64,000 bases of DNA, from assembly GCA_003612485.1 (NCBI GenBank), contig RAZA01000001.1, forward strand, positions 1 to 64,000. Direction: 5' to 3'. Within the stretch, counting starts at the first letter, position 1. The number at the start of each line of letters is the position of its first letter. Made by a program: the position numbers and the translations under genes. The notes under the pieces were generated by a model. The model did no database searches, had not been told where the DNA came from, and saw nothing but the letters and a program-made list of their open reading frames with translations. Below, piece by piece: positions 15,769 through 26,331 of the stretch. This stretch comes from a bacterium D16-50 (GTDB lineage Bacteria > Bacillota > Clostridia > Lachnospirales > Lachnospiraceae).

Positions 15769-17295
15769 ATGACTGATATGATGAACGAACGGATTCCTGC
15801 CGAGAAGTTTGCTTTCGTGCAGGAAAATGAGAAGCTTCACGACGGGGAGCTTCAGACCAAGGCCCGGAGCTTTTTTGCCGACGCCATGATTCGGTTCGGC
15901 AAGAACAAGTCCTCGGTGATCGCCGCATGGATCCTCCTGTTTCTGGTGCTCTATGCCATTTTTGTGCCGGTTTTTTCCCAATATACTGCCAACGATAAAG
16001 ACCCCATGTATGTCAATTATCCGCCCTTCAGCCCCTTTTTCTCTCAGTTCGGGTTTCTGAACGGCGCCAGAAACATGGACAGTCAGAACGACAGGGCCAT
16101 GAGTATCTGGAAGGGTATCGGCATTGAAACGGGCATGGATCCCATTATCCGCATCCGGGGCACCCATGAGACCGAGGAAAAGAAGCGCGGCCAGATGATC
16201 AAGCGCTATACTTACGACCTTGAGGTCAACGCCTATTACGCCATGGGCATCGTCTACCGTAACTTCAGCTATGCGGACTACCAGAAGCTGCAGGACTGGC
16301 AGAACGAGACCGGCATTCAGGTCATATACCCCTATGTGGACACAGAGGACATAGGCGGCATCAGCGATAACCCCAACATCTGGTTCAAGATGAACAGCGA
16401 CGGCACGGCTCTTCTGGACGCGGAGGGCAACTATATTCCCGCTTACTCCACCCGCTCCGACCGGGCCGGCGCACCATATAATTCCCTCCGGCTTGCCGGC
16501 GATCCGGGCGACTGGGTCTATTCGACCGCCAAGTCCGGTTCGGTACAGTGCCGGATCTTGTATTACAACTACTATATTTATCTCAACGGCCATGAGCCGA
16601 GCTATCTGATGGGTACTAATGTAATGGGCCTCGACCTATTCACCGCGATCGGTCTGGGCGCCCGTTTCTCCCTGATTTTTGCCATTCTGGTATCGGCCAT
16701 CAACCTGAGCATCGGCGCAGTGTACGGTTCCATTCAGGGCTATTACGGCGGCGCTATCGACATGACGCTGGATCGTATCTGCGACATCCTCTCGGGTGTA
16801 CCCTTCGTGGTGGTGACCACCTTGTTCCAGCTCCATCTGGCCCAGAAGGTGGGCGTGGTGGTGTCTTTTCTGTTTGCCTTCGTCTTAACGGGATGGATCG
16901 GCATGGCAGCCCTGACGAGAAAGCAGTTCTACCGCTTTAAGGGGCAGGAGTTTGTCTTGGCGGCGCGCACTCTGGGGGCCAGCGACGGGCGGCTGATGTT
17001 CAAACACATCTTCCCCAACGCCATCGGCACCATCATCACCAGCTGCGCTCTGGTGATTCCCGGCGTCATCAGTTCCGAGACCTCCATGACCTATCTGGGG
17101 ATCGTGGATCTGTCCACCTACGCCGGCACCACCATCGGCACTCTGCTCAGTCAGGGCAACGGCGCCGCCACCACCGCGCCCCACGCCATGCTTTATCCCA
17201 GTATCTTTCTGGGTCTTTTGATGATTTGCTTCAACCTCTTCGGCAACGGTCTTCGCGACGCGTTCAATCCAACGACAAGGGGGACAGACGACTGA
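15769..17295 (+). CDS. Peptide ABC transporter permease (OppC type) with large outside domain, copy 1
   Basis: A 508-residue permease, about 200 longer than OppC. After a cytoplasmic N-terminus and membrane segment 1 (about 48-68) comes a hydrophilic region of roughly 210 residues (70-280) before the normal permease core, which starts at LMGTNVMGLDLF and contains the coupling loop AARTLGASDGRLMFKHIFPNAIG. By topology the extra region lies outside the cell and could dock the oversized binding protein. Start ATG follows GGGGGG. Its stop TGA overlaps the next ATG by one base. Confidence 0.9.
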   Translation: MTDMMNERIPAEKFAFVQENEKLHDGELQTKARSFFADAMIRFGKNKSSVIAAWILLFLVLYAIFVPVFSQYTANDKDPMYVNYPPFSPFFSQFGFLNGARNMDSQNDRAMSIWKGIGIETGMDPIIRIRGTHETEEKKRGQMIKRYTYDLEVNAYYAMGIVYRNFSYADYQKLQDWQNETGIQVIYPYVDTEDIGGISDNPNIWFKMNSDGTALLDAEGNYIPAYSTRSDRAGAPYNSLRLAGDPGDWVYSTAKSGSVQCRILYYNYYIYLNGHEPSYLMGTNVMGLDLFTAIGLGARFSLIFAILVSAINLSIGAVYGSIQGYYGGAIDMTLDRICDILSGVPFVVVTTLFQLHLAQKVGVVVSFLFAFVLTGWIGMAALTRKQFYRFKGQEFVLAARTLGASDGRLMFKHIFPNAIGTIITSCALVIPGVISSETSMTYLGIVDLSTYAGTTIGTLLSQGNGAATTAPHAMLYPSIFLGLLMICFNLFGNGLRDAFNPTTRGTDD

Positions 17296-19448
17296 TGGAA
17301 AACAAACTGCATGTACAAGACTTGCGTATTTCCTTCCGCACCAGCAACGGCAAGGTGCAGGCGGTTCGGGGCATCGATTTCGATTTGTCCAGAGGCGAGA
17401 CTCTGGCCATCGTGGGCGAGTCCGGCTCCGGCAAATCCGTTACCAGCAAGGCCATTCTGGGCATTCTGGCCGGCAACTCCATTGTGGAGTCCGGCGAAAT
17501 CATCTATGACGGCCAGGATCTGTTGAAGATCTCGGAGCAAGATTTCCATAAGATCCGCGGCGACAAGATCGCCATGATCTTTCAGGATCCCATGTCCTCC
17601 TTAAACCCCATAGTGCGCATCGGACGCCAGCTCACGGAGGCCATGCTCCTCAAGGGTAAGAACCGCCAGCGGGAAAGCAGAAACTCTTTTTACGGCTATC
17701 TCAAGAGCTTGGGCAGCATGATGGCTGCCAGCGCCGCCAATGATACGGAGCGAACCCGCGCCGCCGTCAGCTGCAGGAAGTTCCAACAGTTTGAAAAGAA
17801 GCACACCGAGCTGGAGGCAGCCTATAACATCGCCCATGAGGGTGCGTCGGAGGCGCTGGACGATATCGCAATCATTGCCTTTGAACTGGAAAAGAATACG
17901 GTGGCCAGAGGTGCGGCGGACCGCGTCAAGGACATCGCCCGCTGCTGCCGGGAGTCCCTTAACAAATATGTTGTGGATCCGGATATTTATAAGGAGGAGG
18001 TACTGCACAACGCCTCCTCTCTGGAAGGAAACTTTAAGAAAAAAGATTATCCGGCGGTTCTTAAGAGTCTTTACCGCCTGCGGGATATTATGGCGGAAGG
18101 CGCGGAAAAACCAAAGCCCAACTTCTTCCGTATGGGCTATTATCTGACCTTCTCCGACAAGCCGCTGCCGGAAATGCCGCTAGAGAAGCTGAATGATTTT
18201 TTGTTGGATTTTCTGGAAAAGGATTTTATGAGGGATTTTGTCTCCGACGCTAAACGCGCATTGACCTATTCTGCGGATCAGTGCCGTATCCGCATGGGCA
18301 GGGCAGTTGAGGAGCTGGAGGCCGCAAAACCTATTTTTGCCGCAAAGCGGCTGAATAAGAAACAGTGCATGGATACTTGGAAGAAGCTGGGCAAAACGGT
18401 CAAAGAAACCATTGATCCCCTTGCCGTCAGCAGAGACAGCCTTGTCTACACTTTTTCTCCCAGCATGAAGAGCGAGCTGCTTAAGTATTTTTACGGAGTA
18501 AAGGCCAATGTGGGAATCCTGCGCGGTTATGAGCGGGAGAAGCGTAAATATGACGCCATTGTATCCAAGGGCGGGAAGCCCGATTGGGAGCTGGCGGATC
18601 CCGCCGTCACCGATCTGGAGCTGATCAAGGCAAACCTGTCACATATTATCCACCGGCTTGCGGAGCACTATCAGAAGATTCTGGATTCCGCCGACAGCCG
18701 GGATTATCACGCTGAAACCATTGCAGCCATTGATTACCTGATGCAGAGCGCCTCAGGCATCGTGGACAAGGTAACTCCCCGGATTGCAAGACACCGGGCC
18801 ATCCGGCTGATGGAGGAGGTAGGGATCTCCGAGCCCCATAAGCGTTTTCGTCAGTATCCTTTTGAGTTCTCCGGCGGTATGCGCCAGCGTATCGTCATTG
18901 CTATCGCTCTGGCCGCAAATCCGGACATCCTAATCTGCGACGAGCCCACCACGGCTTTAGATGTAACGATCCAGTCTCAGATTCTGGAGCTCATCAGCAA
19001 GCTGAAGACTGAACGCAGCCTATCCGTGATTTTCATTACCCATGATCTGGGCGTGGTTGCCAACATGGCAGACCGAGTGGCTGTCATGTATGCCGGAAAG
19101 ATTGTAGAATATGGCACCAGCGAGGATATTTTTTATCATGCCGCCCATCCATATACTTGGGCTTTGCTTTCCTCCATGCCCGATCTGGATACGGACGAGA
19201 AGCTGACTGCCATTCCCGGCACGCCGCCCAACATGATCTATCCGCCCAAGGGGGACGCTTTTGCCCTCAGAAACAAGTATGCCATGCAGATTGACTTTGA
19301 ACGGCAGCCGCCCATGTTCCGGATAAACGACACCCATTATGCCGCTACATGGCTGCTGCATCCGGATGCTCCCAAGGTGGATCCGCCCAAAGCCGTCATG
19401 GATCGTATCGCCAGAATGAACCAGAGAAGGGAGGCTGAAAATGAATAA
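17295..19448 (+). CDS. Peptide ABC transporter ATPase (OppD type) with 375-residue insertion, copy 1
   Basis: A 717-residue ATPase, twice the length of OppD. Walker A GESGSGKS is at 41-48 and the Q loop [11 protein letters not shown] at 95-105. Then an insertion of about 375 residues (125-500), charged and helical, precedes FSGGMRQR (about 525) and Walker B LICDEP (about 546). The C-terminal oligopeptide domain (YPPKGDAF...) is present, but the cysteines common there in OppD are replaced. The ATG at 17295 overlaps the previous stop; an upstream in-frame start would lie inside the permease gene. It forms the nucleotide-binding pair with the next gene product. Confidence 0.9.
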   Translation: MENKLHVQDLRISFRTSNGKVQAVRGIDFDLSRGETLAIVGESGSGKSVTSKAILGILAGNSIVESGEIIYDGQDLLKISEQDFHKIRGDKIAMIFQDPMSSLNPIVRIGRQLTEAMLLKGKNRQRESRNSFYGYLKSLGSMMAASAANDTERTRAAVSCRKFQQFEKKHTELEAAYNIAHEGASEALDDIAIIAFELEKNTVARGAADRVKDIARCCRESLNKYVVDPDIYKEEVLHNASSLEGNFKKKDYPAVLKSLYRLRDIMAEGAEKPKPNFFRMGYYLTFSDKPLPEMPLEKLNDFLLDFLEKDFMRDFVSDAKRALTYSADQCRIRMGRAVEELEAAKPIFAAKRLNKKQCMDTWKKLGKTVKETIDPLAVSRDSLVYTFSPSMKSELLKYFYGVKANVGILRGYEREKRKYDAIVSKGGKPDWELADPAVTDLELIKANLSHIIHRLAEHYQKILDSADSRDYHAETIAAIDYLMQSASGIVDKVTPRIARHRAIRLMEEVGISEPHKRFRQYPFEFSGGMRQRIVIAIALAANPDILICDEPTTALDVTIQSQILELISKLKTERSLSVIFITHDLGVVANMADRVAVMYAGKIVEYGTSEDIFYHAAHPYTWALLSSMPDLDTDEKLTAIPGTPPNMIYPPKGDAFALRNKYAMQIDFERQPPMFRINDTHYAATWLLHPDAPKVDPPKAVMDRIARMNQRREAENE

Positions 19449-20595
19449 TCAGGAACCCCTGCTGAGGGTCGAGCACCTCTGCCAGTATTTTAAGGCCGGT
19501 AATTTCGTGACAAAGGCCGTTGATGATGTCAGCTTCGATATTCGCAAGGGAGAGGTCTTCGGTCTGGTAGGTGAGTCCGGCTGCGGAAAAACCACCACCG
19601 GACGCTCCATCATCAAGCTGTATCATATTACCTCCGGCAACATTTACTTCAAGGGCATGCGCATTGCCGCAGGCGTCCAGTCCTATAGGGAGGAGCTGAA
19701 GGCCACGAAGGATCCTGCCCGCATAGCACAGCTGAAGGCTCAGATCAAGGCTGCCCGAAATGAGCAGAAGAATTGCGACAAAGAATATGCCTCCAGACGT
19801 ATGGAAGAACTGAAAAATGAATACGAGCCCAAAATTGCTGCAGCGGCGGGTGAAGAGAAATCCCGACTGGAAGCCCGATATAAAAATGAGCTGAGAAAGG
19901 CAAAGAAGACCCGTCTGGTCACTCAGATCCAGATGATCTTTCAGGATCCGATTGCCTCTCTGGATCCGCGAATGACCGTCCGCGAGATTATTTCTGAAGG
20001 GCTGGTCATCCAAGGGGAGCGGGATAAGAAGGCCATCGACGAGAAGGTCTATGAAATGCTGGAATTGGTGGGACTGGTTCGGGAGCATGCCTCCCGTTAT
20101 CCCCATGAGTTCTCCGGCGGCCAGAGGCAGCGCATCGGCGTGGCGCGTTCTATCATTATGAATCCTGAGCTGATTATTGCCGACGAACCGGTGTCCGCTC
20201 TGGACGTTTCGGTACAAGCACAGGTCATCAACCTCTTAAACGAGCTGCGGGAACGTTTTGGTCTGACCATCCTTTTCATTGCCCATGACCTTTCTGTGGT
20301 CAAGTATTTTTCCGACCGTATCGGAGTCATGTATTATGGGAAGATGGTGGAACTGGCGGACTCTGACGAGCTGTTCGCCCATCCTCTGCACCCTTATACC
20401 AAATCGCTGCTTTCCGCTATCCCGCTGCCTGACCCTATCTACGAGCGGCAGCGTCGGCGCATTACGTATAATCCGCTGGCAGAGCATGACTACACCGTGG
20501 ATCAGCCATCCTTCCGGGAGGTTCGTCCCGGCCACTTCGTTCAATGCAATGAGGCGGAATATCAGAAGATCATGACGGAGATTTCATCGAAATGA
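19441..20595 (+). CDS. Peptide ABC transporter ATPase (OppF type) with helical insertion, copy 1
   Basis: A 384-residue ATPase with Walker A GESGCGKT (44-51), Q loop [12 protein letters not shown] (about 166), signature [10 protein letters not shown] and Walker B LIIADEP. Between Walker A and the Q loop lies an insertion of about 80 residues (78-158) rich in Lys, Glu, Ala and Arg that should form a long helical hairpin. It is the partner of the OppD-type ATPase; the genes overlap by eight bases. The C-terminus keeps [16 protein letters not shown]. Confidence 0.92.
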   Translation: MNNQEPLLRVEHLCQYFKAGNFVTKAVDDVSFDIRKGEVFGLVGESGCGKTTTGRSIIKLYHITSGNIYFKGMRIAAGVQSYREELKATKDPARIAQLKAQIKAARNEQKNCDKEYASRRMEELKNEYEPKIAAAAGEEKSRLEARYKNELRKAKKTRLVTQIQMIFQDPIASLDPRMTVREIISEGLVIQGERDKKAIDEKVYEMLELVGLVREHASRYPHEFSGGQRQRIGVARSIIMNPELIIADEPVSALDVSVQAQVINLLNELRERFGLTILFIAHDLSVVKYFSDRIGVMYYGKMVELADSDELFAHPLHPYTKSLLSAIPLPDPIYERQRRRITYNPLAEHDYTVDQPSFREVRPGHFVQCNEAEYQKIMTEISSK

Positions 20596-20975
20596 GAGGG
20601 ATCCGGAAAGCGTTCCTGACTTGTTTGGTCTTGGGGGCAGTCCTTGGAGCGGCCGTGTGTGCCCTGAACGTCAGCAGGGACTATGGCTGGAGCCGCTCGG
20701 TGTGCGACGGTCTGTTCGTGGCCGCAGTGATGCTTCTGGGAGCGGGATCCATCCGGGCCGTGTGTAACCGGGGTGCCTTTGACGTGGCCGGCTATGGTCT
20801 GCGCTTGGCTGTTGAACTGGCCATTCCGGCCTTGAGGAGAGCGGAGAAGGAGGATATCCATCAGTACCGGGAGCGGAAGGAATCGGAGCGGAAGTCACCC
20901 GGAGGGCTACTTCTGGCCGGCACGGTGTATCTTGTTTTATCGCTGGCAGCCTTGGCCGTGTATGAGTTTCTATGA
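20592..20975 (+). CDS. Small membrane protein, DUF3899-like, copy 1
   Basis: A 127-residue protein with two N-terminal membrane segments (about 8-25 and 38-56), a basic/acidic cytoplasmic stretch with [10 protein letters not shown], and a C-terminal membrane segment. The pattern SxxDGLFVA...[13 protein letters not shown] and the tail agree with the DUF3899 family, function unknown. Its ATG overlaps the stop of the OppF gene (ATGA). A homologue ends the other operon too, so it is probably a real accessory of this transporter type. Confidence 0.75.
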   Translation: MRGIRKAFLTCLVLGAVLGAAVCALNVSRDYGWSRSVCDGLFVAAVMLLGAGSIRAVCNRGAFDVAGYGLRLAVELAIPALRRAEKEDIHQYRERKESERKSPGGLLLAGTVYLVLSLAALAVYEFL

Positions 20976-21007
20976 AAGAATCAAATACCTTTTTGGCGAA
21001 GGATATC

Positions 21008-21052
21008 AAACAAAAAAGCCATTGGCACCCAACAGTGCCCATGGCTCTTTTG
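21008..21052. terminator. Bidirectional terminator between the two transporter operons
   Basis: AGCCATTGGCAC, six-base loop, GTGCCCATGGCT (21017-21046, one mismatch) is flanked by CTTTTG on the right and AAAAAA on the left, so it works for both converging operons. Confidence 0.88.
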
Positions 21053-21068
21053 CTATCTGTCTATGACC

Positions 21069-21461
21069 TCACAAATACACACGATACCCTGCATACATCA
21101 GCACTGACATGAGCAAAAAGAACAAGCCGCATATCAGCAAAAACAGAAACGGAACCTTTTTCTCTTGTCTGGCTGTCCTATAATCATAAAAGGTGTCATG
21201 CTTTCTGGACATATCCTTCTTGAAAAAACTCCAGAAACTCTTCAGTCCATAGACAATCATGTCAAAGGTTCCTTCGTTGCTCACAAAGATAAGCAATGCG
21301 ATGCACGTGGCCAGAATTCCTACCACCAGAAAACTGTCGGACAGAATATGAAAAACGTATATGGGCGCAGTCTGGACAAAAACACCTCTTAGCCATGCTG
21401 TCAATAAGCTGCAGACGGAACACACTATGAAGGAAATCCAGAATTTTTTCATGTTCTTCAT
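21069..21461 (-). CDS. Small membrane protein, DUF3899-like, copy 2
   Basis: A 130-residue membrane protein related to the one at 20592-20975: SDSFLVVGIL...SNEGTFDMIVYGLK followed by YDYRTARQEKK and a final membrane segment. An in-frame TTG at 21488 overlaps the stop of the OppF gene, but the ATG at 21461 has AAGGGG seven bases upstream and is preferred. It is the last gene of transporter operon 2. Confidence 0.72.
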   Translation of the reverse strand: MKNMKKFWISFIVCSVCSLLTAWLRGVFVQTAPIYVFHILSDSFLVVGILATCIALLIFVSNEGTFDMIVYGLKSFWSFFKKDMSRKHDTFYDYRTARQEKKVPFLFLLICGLFFLLMSVLMYAGYRVYL

Positions 21462-21484
21462 GGCCTTACCCCTTGTACGCTTTT

Positions 21485-22573
21485 TCAAGCCTTTTTCTGA
21501 TATTCCTTTGTATATCTCTCAAGCTCTTCCCTATTGCACCTCACAAAATGCCCCGGATAAACCTCATGCATCACCGGCTCTTCCTTGGAATAGTCATGGT
21601 CCAGCATAGGGTTGTATACGACCCTCTTTCTGTTCCGCTCCGTGATGGGATCCGGAAGCGGAATCGCGGACAGCAGAGACTTGGTGTAGGGATGGAAGGG
21701 ATGCGCAAAAAGCTCGTCGCTGGGCGCGAGCTCAACGATTTTGCCGAAATACATCACTGCGATCCTATTTGAGAAATATTTCACCACAGCCAGATCATGG
21801 GCAATAAACATAATTGTAAGCCCCATTTTCTGGCTCAGCTCGTTGAGCAGATTGATCACCTGCGCCTGAATGGAAACATCAAGGGCAGAAATGGGCTCGT
21901 CCGCAATGATCAGCTCCGGCTTCATGATGACGGCTCTGGCAATGCCGATACGCTGACGCTGCCCCCCGGAAAATTCATGGGGATAGCGGGTGGCATGCTC
22001 CTTCACAAGCCCCACCGTCTCCAGCATCTTGTATACCTGCTTTTCAATGTATTCTTTGTCCTTTTCACCGTGGATCACAAGTCCTTCCGCAATAATGTCA
22101 TGGACCGTCATGCGGGGATCCAGAGAGGCGATAGGATCCTGAAAGATCATCTGAATTTCGTTGGTAATCAGGTTCTGGCCCTTTCTGGTGCGGGCCCATT
22201 TTTTATGATCCGCCTGAGCCGACTTGATCTCCTCCTGATTCTTTGCTATGATGTCGTCCAGCTTTTCCTTTGAGATCTTCCCGTCGGCATGGTCCTTGCG
22301 GGCCTGCTTGATATTATCTTTGTAACTTCTGGTGCCTGCACAGATCCTCTGGCCCTTGTAGTAGACGGAGCCTCCCGTGATATCATACAGCCGGATAATG
22401 GAGCGTCCCGTGGTGGTCTTGCCGCAGCCCGATTCTCCCACAAGTCCGAACACCTCGCCCTTGTATATCTCGAAACTGACGTCATCCACAGCCTTCATCT
22501 CCCGGGGGCCCATTTTGAAATACTGACGGAGATTTTCTACTTTCAATAATACATTTTTCTCGTCCATGGACAT
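21485..22573 (-). CDS. Peptide ABC transporter ATPase (OppF type), copy 2
   Basis: A roughly 362-residue ATPase with [30 protein letters not shown] and LIIADEP. The insertion between Walker A and the Q loop is present but shorter (about 60 residues, Lys-rich: KQARKDHADGKISKEK) than in copy 1. Three in-frame ATGs compete: 22585, 22573 and 22567. GGAGG sits five bases before 22573, so that is chosen. The C-terminus keeps the DHDYSKEEPVMHEVYPGHFV type tail seen in copy 1. Confidence 0.9.
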   Translation of the reverse strand: MSMDEKNVLLKVENLRQYFKMGPREMKAVDDVSFEIYKGEVFGLVGESGCGKTTTGRSIIRLYDITGGSVYYKGQRICAGTRSYKDNIKQARKDHADGKISKEKLDDIIAKNQEEIKSAQADHKKWARTRKGQNLITNEIQMIFQDPIASLDPRMTVHDIIAEGLVIHGEKDKEYIEKQVYKMLETVGLVKEHATRYPHEFSGGQRQRIGIARAVIMKPELIIADEPISALDVSIQAQVINLLNELSQKMGLTIMFIAHDLAVVKYFSNRIAVMYFGKIVELAPSDELFAHPFHPYTKSLLSAIPLPDPITERNRKRVVYNPMLDHDYSKEEPVMHEVYPGHFVRCNREELERYTKEYQKKA

Positions 22574-22586
22574 TCTTTCCTCCATA

Positions 22587-24731
22587 TTATCCTCTCTCTT
22601 TCCGCATACGCTCTATACGGGCTTTGATCACCTTCGGCATCTCAACCTTGGGTGCATTGGGGTGAAGAAGCCATGTGGCTGCGCTGTGGGTGGGCGTAAT
22701 CTCAAAAAGAGGCGGCTCCAGCTCGAAATCGATATCCAATGCATAAACATTTCTGGGCGCAAAGGCATCCCCCTTGGGCGGATAGATCATATTGGGCGGC
22801 GTACCCGGTATAGACTCTAGACGCTCTGAAGTCTCCAGATCCGGCATACTGGAAAGGAGCGCCCAGGTATAGGGATGCGCCGGCTCGTAGAAGATCTCCT
22901 CCGACTTGCCGTACTCCACGATCTTGCCTGCGTACATAACCGCAATCCGATCCGCCATGTTGGCCACGACGCCCAGATTGTGCGTGATAAAGATAACGGA
23001 AAGATGTCTCTTCTCCTTGATCTCATTGATCAGCTCCAGAATCTGGGCCTGAATGGTCACGTCCAGAGCCGTGGTAGGCTCGTCGCAGATCAGAATATCC
23101 GGATTTGCCGACAGTGCGATAGCAATCACGATTCTCTGCCTCATGCCGCCGGAAAACTCAAAAGGATACTGGTGGAACCGGGTGGCAGGTTCAGGAATGC
23201 CCACCTCCTCCATAAGCTTGATCGCCTTTGCCTTTGCAATGGATTTGTTCATTTTGACCACAACTCTGGAGGCCTGTTCCTTCAGATAATCAATGATCTC
23301 AATCACGTGAGCGCTGGCGTTGAACTGCTTTTGTTCTTCAAAACAAGCCTCATAATAGGCGATGAGGTTTTCAATGACCCTGCAGATATTGTCCAGCTGC
23401 AATTGCAGATCCACCACCACCTGAGGCTTCAGCACCCAGTCCGGGTTCTGGCCCTTCGCCACAATACTGTCATATTTTGCCTTGTTTTTCAGATAAATCT
23501 TTTCTTCCGCCGGATTCTTACGGATTCCGTCGAAATATGCATCCAGAGCGGCGTTCAGAGCGCTTGAGAACACATATTCCGTGCTGTTCTTTTTCACTCT
23601 GAGCCGGTCGATGGCCTTCTCCACCACCGGACCCAAAGCCTTCTGATATTCATGGGACTTATGCTCATCCGGATTTCCTGCCTTGAAATAGGCCAGAGCC
23701 TCCTTCAGCTTCGGCATACATTCTTTTTTGGCAGCCGCGGAACAATTCTCCGAATACAGAACTCCCGACTCTGCCATTCTGATGAACTCAAGCATAAAGT
23801 CGTCATCCAGATAGCGTCTGGTAAGGGCATTCATTTCCTCCACAGACATGGCTGCCAGATCCTTATCGGGATTCTTCATCATATAGTAGCCCAAGGAGAA
23901 AAAGTTGGGACGTGTCTTTGCAAGGGCGTTTTCCACAAGGGTATGAACCTCTTTCAAGACACGGGCAGCGTCCCCGGCCTCCACCTTTTTCATTGAGGCT
24001 AGGGCAGAAAGCTCACTGATGCAGGAATTCAATTCCTCATTTTGCACAATCACATAAGGGTTTGCGGAAAGCTTCAGCAGCTTAAGAACATGCTTTAGCT
24101 CCGCCTTTTCGTTGAATTTGGCGTGCTTCTCAAATTTAAGGAGGGCATTCTCCGAATCCACGTCCAGCTGGGTTGCATGTCCGTAAGCTTCATTGAATTC
24201 ACTCTCATACTTGATAGCGGAGATACAGAATTTATCAAAGATTGCAAGCTTTTCATCCACCGCCGCTTTGTTATCGACGCCCTTTTCGGCATCCGCAGCC
24301 TTGATGTTTTCACCGAGAACCTTCAAAAGCGTATTGAAGGAATTTCTGGCATTCTTTTTCCCTCTCTTGGCCTTCAGGATCATTGCTTCCGTGAGCTGCT
24401 GGCCCACCCGCATGATGGGATTGAGGCTTGACATGGGATCCTGAAAAATCATGGCGATTTTGTCGCCGCGGATCTTATGATAATCTTCCTCTGATATCTT
24501 CAGCAAATCCTGTCCGTCGTACAAGATCTCGCCGCCTTCCACAATGGAGTTGCCGGCAAGAATTCCCATGATCGCCTTGCTGGTCACTGATTTGCCGGAG
24601 CCGGATTCACCCACGATGGCAAGAGTTTCTCCCTTGTGCAAATCATAGGAAATATTTCTGACAGCCTTTAAGACTCCCCCTTGTGTGCGGAATGATATTT
24701 GTAGATTTTTAACTTCCAATTTTTTATCCAT
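22587..24731 (-). CDS. Peptide ABC transporter ATPase (OppD type) with long insertion, copy 2
   Basis: A 714-residue ATPase collinear with copy 1: GESGSGKS near residue 42, [11 protein letters not shown], then an insertion of about 370 residues before FSGGMRQR and LICDEP. The insertion is far more diverged from copy 1 than the ATPase core, yet of equal length, with shared islands such as KTRPNFFSLGYYMM against [12 protein letters not shown] and a [16 protein letters not shown] stretch. The ATG at 24731 matches the start of copy 1; an ATG at 24743 and a TTG at 24761 lie upstream, with AAAGGA between them. Confidence 0.88.
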   Translation of the reverse strand: MDKKLEVKNLQISFRTQGGVLKAVRNISYDLHKGETLAIVGESGSGKSVTSKAIMGILAGNSIVEGGEILYDGQDLLKISEEDYHKIRGDKIAMIFQDPMSSLNPIMRVGQQLTEAMILKAKRGKKNARNSFNTLLKVLGENIKAADAEKGVDNKAAVDEKLAIFDKFCISAIKYESEFNEAYGHATQLDVDSENALLKFEKHAKFNEKAELKHVLKLLKLSANPYVIVQNEELNSCISELSALASMKKVEAGDAARVLKEVHTLVENALAKTRPNFFSLGYYMMKNPDKDLAAMSVEEMNALTRRYLDDDFMLEFIRMAESGVLYSENCSAAAKKECMPKLKEALAYFKAGNPDEHKSHEYQKALGPVVEKAIDRLRVKKNSTEYVFSSALNAALDAYFDGIRKNPAEEKIYLKNKAKYDSIVAKGQNPDWVLKPQVVVDLQLQLDNICRVIENLIAYYEACFEEQKQFNASAHVIEIIDYLKEQASRVVVKMNKSIAKAKAIKLMEEVGIPEPATRFHQYPFEFSGGMRQRIVIAIALSANPDILICDEPTTALDVTIQAQILELINEIKEKRHLSVIFITHNLGVVANMADRIAVMYAGKIVEYGKSEEIFYEPAHPYTWALLSSMPDLETSERLESIPGTPPNMIYPPKGDAFAPRNVYALDIDFELEPPLFEITPTHSAATWLLHPNAPKVEMPKVIKARIERMRKERG

Positions 24732-24786
24732 AAATACAAGCATTCCTTTCGTATCAATCAAACGTTTATAACCGACTTGAACCTTA

Positions 24787-26331
24787 TCATTCCGTTCCTC
24801 TCAAGGAAGGGTTAAATGCATCCCGAAGTCCGTTTCCGAACAAGTTGAAACTAAGCATCAGCAGACTTATGAATATAGAAGGGAACAAGATCATATGCGG
24901 ATACGTGAACAAGAATCCCTGTCCCGTAGACAGCAAGGTCCCTACGCTTGTAAGGCTTCCGGTATTTAGGTTTATGATCCCCAGATAGCTTAAGGACGTC
25001 TCTGAAAATATAACACCGGGAATCACCAGCACGCTGCTTGTGATCAGCGTTCCGATAGCGTTGGGGAAAATATGCCTAAACATGATCCGGGAGTCCTTTG
25101 CTCCAAGGGTTTTTGCCACCAGCACATATTCCTGATTTTTAAAGCGGTAGAACTGCATCCTCGTCCGGGCAGCCATTCCGGTCCAGCCCGTCAAAAAGAA
25201 GGCGATGAACAAAATATAAACATGCGAAATATCGAAGTGATACTTAAGGAGCGTTATTACAATAATCAGCGGAATGGACGCCATAATATCAACGAACCGC
25301 TCCATCATCAGGTCTATTTTTCCGCCATAATAGCCCTCTATGGCGCCATAGATAGCGCCCACGAACAAGTTCACGGAGGCCACTATGATGGCAAGCATAA
25401 ATGAAAATCTTGCACCGCTTGCAAGGCAGATGAACAGATCCTTTCCGGCATTGTTGGTCCCCAGCAGGAAGCTGGGATACTCTATGCCGTCTCCGGCTTT
25501 GTAGTGAAGATACTTGTAATACTCTCTATAATCCACCCGCACATTCCACATGCCGGCGTCCTTGAGCTCGGCATAGTTATAGAGCTTTTCATCACCCTCC
25601 CAGTACATCTTGCTGGTATATTGGTCCATACCGTTGTCAGCCTGATAGATGGGAATAAAGTTTCCGTTCTCGTCAAAGACCGTCGCCGTCTTTCTGCCCG
25701 CCCCCAGCTTCGTCCTATACCAGATGTTGGCATTGGTCTTGTCCTGCTCCGCCTCAGGCCTCAAAGCAGGATCGGTAATGGGAAAGATCACCTGAACATT
25801 GTTTTCATCCTGATATTGCTGAAGGGCAACATATTCATCATATTTAAGAAGAACAAACTTTACCCCCACGGCATTATAGGTATCAAGCCGGAAATCATAA
25901 TAGGAAATAGGCTTGCCCATGTATTCCTCCTGCCGAACCTCGGGCTCGTTCATAATTACGGTTCTGCCGGTCTCTTCCTGAATGCCTCTGTAGAGATTGT
26001 AGGCAGCTTCCGTTACGCCTATTTCACGGCCGCCGTCCCAGAAAGGAATGCCTTTTTCGTAAAAGAACTCATTCCTCGGAAGTACATAAGCATAATTGGC
26101 ATCCTCGTAGGCTACCTCATAGGGAGTGACAAGGGGGCCGATCATCGCAAAAAGGAAAAGAATGCCGATGATGAACGCCGCAGCTATGGAGGCCTTGTTC
26201 CTCGTAAAACGAATCAGCGCATCTTTGAGATAGGAAACGGGCTTTGTCTCCAGCTTCTCGTCATGAAGCTGTTCTCCCGCCGAGTGAAGGACAAATTTTT
26301 CACTTGATATCTTATACTCTTCTGCTCTCAT
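24787..26331 (-). CDS. Peptide ABC transporter permease (OppC type) with large outside domain, copy 2
   Basis: A 514-residue permease with membrane segment 1 at about 46-68, an extracytoplasmic region to about residue 290, and the normal core from SFLLGTNNAGKDLF onward with AKTLGAKDSRIMFRHIFPNAIG. The outside region is Tyr- and Asn-rich and resembles that of copy 1 only in length and in scattered motifs such as the central YNAVGV/YYAMGI stretch. Its ATG shares one base with the stop of the OppB gene (TAATG). Confidence 0.9.
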   Translation of the reverse strand: MRAEEYKISSEKFVLHSAGEQLHDEKLETKPVSYLKDALIRFTRNKASIAAAFIIGILFLFAMIGPLVTPYEVAYEDANYAYVLPRNEFFYEKGIPFWDGGREIGVTEAAYNLYRGIQEETGRTVIMNEPEVRQEEYMGKPISYYDFRLDTYNAVGVKFVLLKYDEYVALQQYQDENNVQVIFPITDPALRPEAEQDKTNANIWYRTKLGAGRKTATVFDENGNFIPIYQADNGMDQYTSKMYWEGDEKLYNYAELKDAGMWNVRVDYREYYKYLHYKAGDGIEYPSFLLGTNNAGKDLFICLASGARFSFMLAIIVASVNLFVGAIYGAIEGYYGGKIDLMMERFVDIMASIPLIIVITLLKYHFDISHVYILFIAFFLTGWTGMAARTRMQFYRFKNQEYVLVAKTLGAKDSRIMFRHIFPNAIGTLITSSVLVIPGVIFSETSLSYLGIINLNTGSLTSVGTLLSTGQGFLFTYPHMILFPSIFISLLMLSFNLFGNGLRDAFNPSLRGTE

